Shown here piece after piece: positions 14,490 through 19,856 of a stretch of 19,856 bases of DNA; within the stretch, counting starts at the first letter, position 1; every line of letters starts with the position of its first letter. The stretch covers positions 1-19,856 of the forward strand of contig JAAYXN010000007.1 of assembly GCA_012515885.1 (NCBI GenBank). The letters run 5' to 3'. The position numbers and the translations under genes were made by a program. Origin of the DNA: Rhodococcus sp. (in: high G+C Gram-positive bacteria). GTDB taxonomy: Bacteria; Actinomycetota; Actinomycetes; Mycobacteriales; Mycobacteriaceae. The notes beneath the pieces were generated by a model, which worked only from the letters and a program-made list of their open reading frames with translations, was not told the origin of the DNA and did no database searches.

Positions 14490-15527
14490 CTAGCCGATAT
14501 AGGCGGCCGTTTGCGTCCCGACGAGGTCGATGAGTGTCCGGTGAGCGACCGTGATGTCGAGGACGTGCAGGCCCCACCCGACGTCAGGAAGTGCAGGTAG
14601 AAGCCGCGCTCCCGGTCCTGAGATGGTGAGGACGCGAGGGTCGTCGCCCTCGGTGCACTGGGCGGTGAAGGTAGTTTCGCGTCCGCGCATCCCGATGCCG
14701 TCGACGGTGGCCGCACCGGTGCTGCCCAGCGATGCCGGGTTCGTGCACAGCACCTCATAGTCGGGGCCGTACGGCAGGCTGCCGCGCGTCCCAGACAATC
14801 CGGGTGTCTGCGGAGAGCGCCCATAGCGAGGGTTCTCGGGAATCTCCGAGTACGACGAATAGGCGATGACACAACCGGTTTGAGCCGTGTCTTCGCAGGC
14901 TGGGATGTACTGGAAGTCGCCGCCCACGTTCTGCCCCTTACGGACCAAAACATCACCACCAATGAGCAGCGCGGACACGAGCTGCTGCTGAACGGGTGTG
15001 CCGTCAATCTCGTTGCGGATTAGGTTCCGCAGCATGCGCGTGCCCTGCGAATGCCCGATGAGGATGACGCCGCGGCCGTTGTTGTGGTGAGCGAGGTAGT
15101 CGCGCCACGCACTTTCGACGTCGTCGTAGGCGAAATCGAGCGACGCCGTCCGCTCGGGACCGGGTGCCCCAGCGAGGCTTTGGAGCGTGCTTTGCCGGTA
15201 GACCGGCGCCCACACGTTGCAGTGCTCGGCGAACGGCGCGGCCTGCATGCGGGCGGTGCCAATGAGTTCGGGGGAGCGGTCGAAGTTCGCGTTCGTCGTC
15301 CGCTGCAGCGACGCCGTCGGATAGACGTAGAAGCAGTCGACGGGTGCATCCGCACGGCCTCCGCACGGATCGTTCGGGGTGCCCGGCTGGCACAGCCACG
15401 TCGTCGTCTCAGGTGAGCCAGCTGGTTGCGCCGTCGCTGTGGCGGGGAGCGTGGCGCCTGCCCCGCCCAAGGCCACCGCAACCGCCGCGCCTACTGCCGC
15501 CAGGACTGTCCGCACCTGAAGCCTCAT
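14490..15527 (-). CDS. Secreted DUF3089-type alpha/beta-hydrolase (lipase-like)
   Basis: This 345-residue protein has a Sec signal peptide (RLQVRT, then a hydrophobic core to about 24, with likely cleavage near ATAQPA at 31-36), so it acts in the cell envelope or outside. The nucleophile elbow GHSQG has Ser160 as the likely catalytic residue. VDCFYVYPTAS (63-73) and WAPVYRQST (106-114) are typical of DUF3089 proteins, a lipase/esterase-like family with unsettled substrates. His321 in GLHVLDITVAH is a candidate catalytic His. Eight Cys in the mature part (46, 55, 65, 103, 211, 219, 260, 291) could form four disulfides. The ATG at 15527 has no ribosome site but a TACTAT -10 eight bases upstream. 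Cutinase-like activity on mycolate esters is possible but not shown. Confidence 0.88.
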   Translation of the reverse strand: MRLQVRTVLAAVGAAVAVALGGAGATLPATATAQPAGSPETTTWLCQPGTPNDPCGGRADAPVDCFYVYPTASLQRTTNANFDRSPELIGTARMQAAPFAEHCNVWAPVYRQSTLQSLAGAPGPERTASLDFAYDDVESAWRDYLAHHNNGRGVILIGHSQGTRMLRNLIRNEIDGTPVQQQLVSALLIGGDVLVRKGQNVGGDFQYIPACEDTAQTGCVIAYSSYSEIPENPRYGRSPQTPGLSGTRGSLPYGPDYEVLCTNPASLGSTGAATVDGIGMRGRETTFTAQCTEGDDPRVLTISGPGARLLPALPDVGWGLHVLDITVAHRTLIDLVGTQTAAYIG

Positions 15528-15535
15528 GACCGGCG

Positions 15536-15541
15536 ATAGTA
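15536..15541 (-). promoter_or_regulatory. Putative leaderless promoter (-10) of the DUF3089 hydrolase gene
   Basis: TACTAT on the minus strand lies in the 35-base gap after the AAA ATPase gene and ends 8 bases before the hydrolase ATG. This suggests the hydrolase is transcribed separately, with the mRNA starting at the AUG. Confidence 0.5.
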
Positions 15542-15562
15542 GCGGGTCCGAGGTAGCCGCAG

Positions 15563-17740
15563 CTAGCGGTTGTCGGCGTACGCCTGAAGGTGGGCGACCT
15601 GCTCGGGGTCCAGTGACGGGCGGACTTTGACCCGCGCCGTTTCAATATCGTCGGCCCCGACCGCGGCAGCATCAATGTTGCGGCGCATCGCGGACAGCGC
15701 CGCCTCACGCAGCAGCGCCGCGCAGTCGGCCGCCGAGTAGCCGTCGAGATCCTCCGCGAGTGCTTCCAGATCGACATCGTCGGCGAGCGGCACCGAGCGG
15801 CTCGACGTCCGCAGAATTTCGCGGCGCGCTTCCGCATCCGGTGGCGGCACAAACACCAAACGCTCCAACCGGCCCGGACGCAGCAACGCCGGGTCGATCA
15901 GATCGGGGCGGTTGGTTGCTCCGAGAACCACGACATCGCGCAGCGGTTCGACACCATCGAGTTCGGTGAGCAGCGCCGCGACGACTCGGTCGGACACGCC
16001 AGAATCAGAACTCTGGCCGCGCCGAGGAGCGAGCGCATCCACCTCGTCCAAGAAAATCAGTGACGGCGCAGAATCACGGGCACGTTGAAACAGCTCACGC
16101 ACAGCCTTCTCCGACGCGCCAACCCACTTGTCCATCAACTCAGCACCCTTGACGGCGTGGACACTGAGTTGACCCGAACTGGCAAGTGCCCGAACAAGAT
16201 ACGTTTTACCGCAGCCTGGAGGGCCGTACAGGAGGACGCCGCGCGGCGGATCAACACCGAGACGGGCAAACGAATCGGGATGCTGCAGCGGCCACAGGAC
16301 AGCTTCGGTGAGCGCCTGCTTGGTTTCGACCATGTCGCCGACGTCGTCGAGCGTGACGGAACCGATCGAGAGTTCCTCAGTGCCAGACCGTGATAGCGGA
16401 CGAATAACATCAAGCGCGCCCACGAGGTCGTCTTGAAGCATGATCGGTTCATCGCGTGTTTTCGCAGCGCGCGAGGCGGCGCGCAGTGCCGCTTCACGGC
16501 ACAGGGCGGCGAGGTCTGCGACCACGAACCCCGGTGAGCGAGAAGCGATCACACCGAGATCGAGGTTTTCGGTGGGTGCCGAGAGCAAAAGCAGCTCCAG
16601 CAGTGACCGGCGTACCGCGGCGTCCGGCAACGTCAAAGACAGTTCGCGGTCGCATAAGTCCTGGCCACGTACCCGTGCATCGAGAGTTTCTGGACGCGCC
16701 GAGGTGGCAACAAAGGCAACCCCGGGGGTTTCCACCGCGCGGCGCAACTGCTCCAAAATCAGTGCGGACACCGGCTCTGGGGGGTCGGGGAGAAGCGCGT
16801 CGATATCGGTGACGAGCAGAATCCCGCCGGACCGCACCGACTCGACAGCCTTACTGACCTGCTCAATACGTGCCGCCGCGTCGGTAGCGCCGACGCTGGG
16901 GCCATCCAATTCGACGACGCGTCGGGTCGCGAGAACGGCCCGTGCGAGGGTCGCTTTGCCGACACCGGCCGGGCCGGTCACCAGCACGCCCAAGTGCGGA
17001 GACGCACCAAGTTTGCGCAGCAGTTCTGGCTCATCGAGGGCGAGGGAAAGCCACTCGGACAGGCGTCCCGCCTGAGCCTGAGCGCCCACCAAATTTTCGA
17101 CCGGAATGGGCGCGATCGGCTCTTTCTCCGACACTGCCGCAGCGTTCGATGCTTTGGTTGGTGTGCTCGGGGTTCCGTTTCCCCACATCAACGCGGTGTT
17201 CGGTTGAATACTGACCGGCGTACCGGCCGGGTCGGTGCCGGTCACCGTCAGAAGCTCCGACGTCCACGCCACCCCAAAAGTGCGCGACAGCGCCGCAGTG
17301 GTGGGTGCGGTGCTGGTACCCGGACCGAGATCACGCGGCAGCAGCGAGACCGTGTCCCCAACGGTGACGACCTTGCCCAGCAGGGCTTGACGCAGCGTCG
17401 TATCCGAAATCGAGTTGACGGCCAACGCGGACCCCGACACCGACACCGTCCGTGCACCATAGACCGTGACCGGGGCGACGATGACCGTCGAGTTTTCGGT
17501 CAACCCAGCGTTGGACATGGTGACGTCGTCGAGAAGCACCGTTCCAGTGGGAAAACCTGCAGGTGCGCGACCGGCCACCGCCGCAGTAGTGCGTGCACCT
17601 ACAAGAGTGATGGCATCCCATTCACGCAGACCCAGCGCGGCAAGCGCCTCCGGATGCGCGCGAACGACGCCGCGACGCGCGTCGGCGGCCGACGGGTTGA
17701 GTCGTACTGTTAACGCGAGTTCGGCGGAGTTCACGAGCAT
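15563..17740 (-). CDS. Cdc48/p97-like AAA ATPase with degenerate first module (Rv0435c-like)
   Basis: This 725-residue cytosolic protein has an N-terminal domain (about 1-190, starting LALTVRLNPSAADARRGVVRAHPEAL) resembling the double-psi barrel of Cdc48, then two AAA modules. The second (about 460-705) is complete: Walker A GPPGCGKT (506-513), pore loop KWVG (538-541), Walker B LIFLDEVD (561-568) and the second region of homology GATNRPDLIDPALLRPGR with Arg621 and Arg624. The first (about 216-445) is degenerate: GPAGVGKA (256-263) lacks the Ser/Thr after Lys, Walker B reads ILLVTDID without Glu, and TSARPETLDARVRG replaces the usual sequence. It probably forms a hexamer that unfolds or moves proteins; the substrate is unknown. 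The ATG at 17740 has a poor ribosome site. It lies 48 bases after pssA and likely belongs to the psd-pssA operon. Confidence 0.93.
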   Translation of the reverse strand: MLVNSAELALTVRLNPSAADARRGVVRAHPEALAALGLREWDAITLVGARTTAAVAGRAPAGFPTGTVLLDDVTMSNAGLTENSTVIVAPVTVYGARTVSVSGSALAVNSISDTTLRQALLGKVVTVGDTVSLLPRDLGPGTSTAPTTAALSRTFGVAWTSELLTVTGTDPAGTPVSIQPNTALMWGNGTPSTPTKASNAAAVSEKEPIAPIPVENLVGAQAQAGRLSEWLSLALDEPELLRKLGASPHLGVLVTGPAGVGKATLARAVLATRRVVELDGPSVGATDAAARIEQVSKAVESVRSGGILLVTDIDALLPDPPEPVSALILEQLRRAVETPGVAFVATSARPETLDARVRGQDLCDRELSLTLPDAAVRRSLLELLLLSAPTENLDLGVIASRSPGFVVADLAALCREAALRAASRAAKTRDEPIMLQDDLVGALDVIRPLSRSGTEELSIGSVTLDDVGDMVETKQALTEAVLWPLQHPDSFARLGVDPPRGVLLYGPPGCGKTYLVRALASSGQLSVHAVKGAELMDKWVGASEKAVRELFQRARDSAPSLIFLDEVDALAPRRGQSSDSGVSDRVVAALLTELDGVEPLRDVVVLGATNRPDLIDPALLRPGRLERLVFVPPPDAEARREILRTSSRSVPLADDVDLEALAEDLDGYSAADCAALLREAALSAMRRNIDAAAVGADDIETARVKVRPSLDPEQVAHLQAYADNR

Positions 17741-17788
17741 GAGCCTACGTGGATGAAGCTGGGTGCGGCAGGGCCTGTGGCACCTGAG

Positions 17789-18655
17789 CTACCCGGACTT
17801 TGAGGAGCGTCCATTGCCTGGTCGACGCAGCCCCAGGCGCGCCGCGGAACGACGGTTCTCTGGATTCGGTTGCCGCCGGATTGCTCGCCGCTCAGAAGCC
17901 TTGATATCCCACGTTTCCGGTCGTGCCGCGACCCAGCGTTGTGAGCGGATCGCAAACGGAATGTGCAGGAGATAGATCGCTACCAACACGATGACGAGAA
18001 TGTACGGGTAGGTGATCAGTGCGGCTGCCACGAGAGCAACGAGGACGAGTAGACCTGCCACCATGTGCGGCGGCACAGACACCGTTTTCATTGCGAGAGT
18101 GGGGACTCGGGATACAGCTAGGGCTGCGCTTCCGACAATCCACGCACTGACAAACGGGTACGACGTCCACCATCCATCGCCCCACTGCACGGCAGCTGCC
18201 AGCGGAGCGATCGCCACCAGCGCGGCAGCGGGGGACGGCACACCTACGAAGTACTCGCGGGCATAGCCGGGGACATCGTCCTCTTCGAGGAGGGTGTTGA
18301 ACCGCGCCAGGCGCAGGACCACACAGACGACGTAAATCAGGGCGATCATCCAGCCGTAGCTTTGACCGTCCAGCAACGTCACATACAGAACCAGCGCCGG
18401 TGCGACACCGAACGAGATCGCGTCCGCAAGGGAATCAAGCTCGGCGCCGATCTTGCTGGTGGCATCAAGAAGCCGCGCAAGCCGTCCATCAAGAGAATCG
18501 AGGACGGCAGCCGCACCGATCATCGCGATAGCGAGACCGAACTCGCCATCGAGGGCAAACTTCACCGCCGACAAGCCGCTGCACAGCGCCAAGATCGTGA
18601 TGACGCTCGGCAGCAGCCGCACCGGACGGCGGCGAAGTTTGCGCTGTTCGATCAC
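17789..18655 (-). CDS. pssA: CDP-diacylglycerol-serine O-phosphatidyltransferase
   Basis: This integral membrane enzyme makes phosphatidylserine from CDP-diacylglycerol and serine. The 288 residues contain the complete CDP-alcohol phosphotransferase motif D-G-x2-A-R-x8-G-x3-D-x3-D, with Asp56, Gly57, Ala60, Arg61, Gly70, Asp74 and Asp78. That motif binds the metal and the CDP group. Several membrane helices follow, and the C-terminal 50 residues are strongly basic (ERRAIRRQPNPENRRSAARL), probably facing the cytoplasm. The start is GTG at 18655, overlapping the psd TGA as GTGA. The adjacent psd uses the product as its substrate. The AAA ATPase gene follows after 48 bases. The order matches M. 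tuberculosis Rv0437c-Rv0435c. Confidence 0.96.
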   Translation of the reverse strand: MIEQRKLRRRPVRLLPSVITILALCSGLSAVKFALDGEFGLAIAMIGAAAVLDSLDGRLARLLDATSKIGAELDSLADAISFGVAPALVLYVTLLDGQSYGWMIALIYVVCVVLRLARFNTLLEEDDVPGYAREYFVGVPSPAAALVAIAPLAAAVQWGDGWWTSYPFVSAWIVGSAALAVSRVPTLAMKTVSVPPHMVAGLLVLVALVAAALITYPYILVIVLVAIYLLHIPFAIRSQRWVAARPETWDIKASERRAIRRQPNPENRRSAARLGLRRPGNGRSSKSG

Positions 18656-19365
18656 GGCAGCGTTGCGAGGACGGTCTCGCCGCCGATGGTGCGCTGACCG
18701 CGCTCAACAAGCAGGGTGGTGCCCTCAGGGAAGTAGGTGTCCACGCGGGAACCGAAACGGATCAGCCCGTAGGTGTCGCCGATCGTGATGCTGTCACCAG
18801 CCTTGGCCTCACACACGATGCGCCGCGCCAGCAGACCAGCGATCTGAACGACAGCGACCTCATGACCATCCGCAGTACGGATAAGCATGCTGTTGCGCTC
18901 ATTAACCTCGCTGGCATCAGCAAGATCAGCCGACAAGAACTTGCCCGCCTGGTACGCAACCTTCTCGACCGAGCCGCCGACAGGGCTGCGCTGCACGTGA
19001 ACATCCAGCACCGACAAGAAAATGCTTACACGCGGCAACGGCGTATCGCCCATCCCAAGCTCCGCAGGCGGCAGGGCACGGTCAACAAGCGCGACCTCAC
19101 CATCAGCAGGTGCAATCACCACACCAATACGGTTAGGCGGAACCCGATGCGGGTTACGGAAAAACGTGGCGCACGCGGCCGCAGACAACAGCCCAGCCCG
19201 ACGAATCCATTTACGTCGACGACCAATCAGTGCAACGCCGAGCGGTGCGAGAACGAACGGCAAACCAGCCGGATGCAGCGGAGGAATGGTGTTACGCACC
19301 AGTTCGACAACATGCGCAACTCCGGTGGACTGCGGGGTACCGGGGGGTGTGGGCTTACGGGCCAC
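18652..19365 (-). CDS. psd: Phosphatidylserine decarboxylase
   Basis: This membrane-associated enzyme converts phosphatidylserine to phosphatidylethanolamine using a pyruvoyl group made by self-cleavage. In 237 residues the cleavage site is RFGSRVD, where the chain would break between Gly205 and Ser206, with Ser206 becoming the pyruvoyl group. Asp88 in APADGE and His123 in LDVHVQRSP fit the conserved catalytic residues. GS in place of LGST is the short prokaryotic form. A hydrophobic stretch at about 34-67 probably anchors it. The start is GTG at 19365, with AGGAG only three bases before it, an unusually close spacing. It overlaps pssA by four bases. A likely -10 and a palindrome lie upstream. 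Confidence 0.95.
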   Translation of the reverse strand: MARKPTPPGTPQSTGVAHVVELVRNTIPPLHPAGLPFVLAPLGVALIGRRRKWIRRAGLLSAAACATFFRNPHRVPPNRIGVVIAPADGEVALVDRALPPAELGMGDTPLPRVSIFLSVLDVHVQRSPVGGSVEKVAYQAGKFLSADLADASEVNERNSMLIRTADGHEVAVVQIAGLLARRIVCEAKAGDSITIGDTYGLIRFGSRVDTYFPEGTTLLVERGQRTIGGETVLATLP

Positions 19366-19400
19366 GGGCTCCTCTAACGTCGCAGGCGGTGCGTCAGTAA

Positions 19401-19416
19401 GAAACTGGAAAGTTTC
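19401..19416. promoter_or_regulatory. 16-base palindrome upstream of psd
   Basis: GAAACT-GGAA-AGTTTC has perfect 6-base arms around four bases and ends 36 bases before the psd start. It lies downstream of the candidate -10, so it would be in the mRNA leader. It could be an operator or a short leader hairpin. Confidence 0.35.
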
Positions 19417-19434
19417 GACGCCGGTTGAGGATTA

Positions 19435-19440
19435 AGGTTA
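19435..19440 (-). promoter_or_regulatory. Possible -10 element of the psd-pssA-AAA operon
   Basis: TAACCT on the minus strand fits TAnnnT and would give a leader of about 63 bases that contains the 19401-19416 palindrome and the AGGAG site. No -35 was identified, so this is tentative. Confidence 0.3.
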
Positions 19441-19459
19441 GCCGAGACGGCCCGTAGAG

Positions 19460-19495
19460 CGGTATGGGACAGCCCCGCCGGACCGTCCCATACCG
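19460..19495 (-). terminator. Hairpin terminator after the SRPBCC gene
   Basis: CGGTATGGGAC (19460-19470) pairs perfectly over 11 bp with GTCCCATACCG (19485-19495) around a 14-base loop. It starts 12 bases after the stop of the minus-strand SRPBCC gene. No T-run follows, which is common for actinobacterial terminators. It separates this gene from psd. Confidence 0.7.
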
Positions 19496-19507
19496 TCAAG
19501 CTGCTCG

Positions 19508-19856
19508 CTACGCCGTGGTGGCTGCCGAAGTTTCGACGTCCTTCTTGATACGCGCGAGGGTGTCGTTCATTCCCGCGTCCAGCGCAGCCTCAAAGTCGTC
19601 GTTGCCGCCAAGGAACTTATCGACCAGGAACTGAGAGATCTTCGAGGTTCCCCCAGCTGGGGCCTCGCGGCGCTGGGTGAGGCGTACACCCGTCGCGGTG
19701 GGCTCAATGTCGAAAGACCACACGGTGCCGTTGATGGGGACGACGAACGCGATGGTCTTATTGGGCTCGAACCGGACGACCTTGCTGGTCGTCGGCCATA
19801 CGAGCAGGCCCTGACGGTTGAAGTTGATGGTTTTGGTGCCCTGGGCGACTGCACCG
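19508..19856 (-). CDS. SRPBCC-family protein, 3' part (5' end outside window)
   Basis: The frame is open from base 19855 to the stop at 19508, giving about 115 C-terminal residues. They read VVRFEPNKTIAFVVPINGTV, then WSFDIEPTATGVRLTQRREA, then a helix ISQFLVDKFLGG. This strand-strand-long-helix pattern, with an aromatic/acidic EPTATGVRLT strand, fits the START/SRPBCC fold (polyketide cyclase/dehydrase-like). These proteins bind a hydrophobic ligand in a cavity, but the ligand cannot be read from sequence. An internal GTG at 19723 is not the start, because the strands continue upstream. It is followed by a hairpin terminator. No link to psd is evident. Confidence 0.75.
   Translation of the reverse strand, partial: GAVAQGTKTINFNRQGLLVWPTTSKVVRFEPNKTIAFVVPINGTVWSFDIEPTATGVRLTQRREAPAGGTSKISQFLVDKFLGGNDDFEAALDAGMNDTLARIKKDVETSAATTA

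Noticed and set aside
1..19856. tRNA, rRNA, CRISPR array, insertion sequence or phage genes
   Set aside because: No cloverleaf-like segment, regularly spaced repeat, transposase, integrase or terminal inverted repeats were seen. All gaps over 100 bases hold only promoters, hairpins or nothing recognisable.

Overview
The window looks like chromosomal DNA of a high-GC actinobacterium of the mycolic-acid group (Mycobacteriales). No genus or species can be fixed from it. The main evidence is gene content and order. From about 1.5 kb onward the order is GNAT acetyltransferase, def, DUF3263 protein, virR, sodC, YbdK-type glutamate-cysteine ligase, then AAA ATPase, pssA, psd. From memory this matches Mycobacterium tuberculosis Rv0428c to Rv0437c, except that a block of about 9 kb sits between the ligase and the AAA gene. 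No RNA gene, CRISPR array, insertion sequence, phage gene or resistance gene was seen.

Layout. (1) 1-3138: the 3' part of purA (+) converges on three minus-strand genes, def, a GNAT acetyltransferase and an NAD(P)-binding reductase-like protein. (2) 3139-6478: plus-strand genes for a DUF3263 protein, the envelope protein VirR, the lipoprotein superoxide dismutase SodC (followed by a strong terminator) and a YbdK-family ligase. (3) 6497-12749: a complete minus-strand Mrp-type cation/proton antiporter operon, mrpA(B)-C-D-E-F-G, with 4-base overlaps at every junction and TTG starts for mrpA and mrpF. (4) 12976-15527: two less well-known minus-strand genes, a membrane protein with about 14 helices and a secreted DUF3089 alpha/beta-hydrolase. 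(5) 15563-19365: a two-domain AAA ATPase, then pssA and psd, which make phosphatidylserine and decarboxylate it to phosphatidylethanolamine. (6) 19508-19856: the 3' part of an SRPBCC-family gene.

Taken together the window mixes housekeeping (purine synthesis, N-terminal deformylation, phospholipid synthesis) with envelope functions (ion homeostasis, oxidative defence, wall or vesicle control). Several genes appear to be leaderless: a TAnnnT -10 element lies 6-8 bases before the start codon of def, virR, the 486-residue membrane protein and the DUF3089 hydrolase.

There is no convincing new multi-gene system. The observations most worth checking are a perfect 15-base palindrome overlapping the inferred virR -10 element, two small tandem duplications that each copy a gene's stop codon, a degenerate first ATPase module in the AAA protein, a His-rich linker in a SodC that seems to lack a zinc ligand, a long acidic tail on MrpC, and the unexplained membrane-protein/hydrolase pair.
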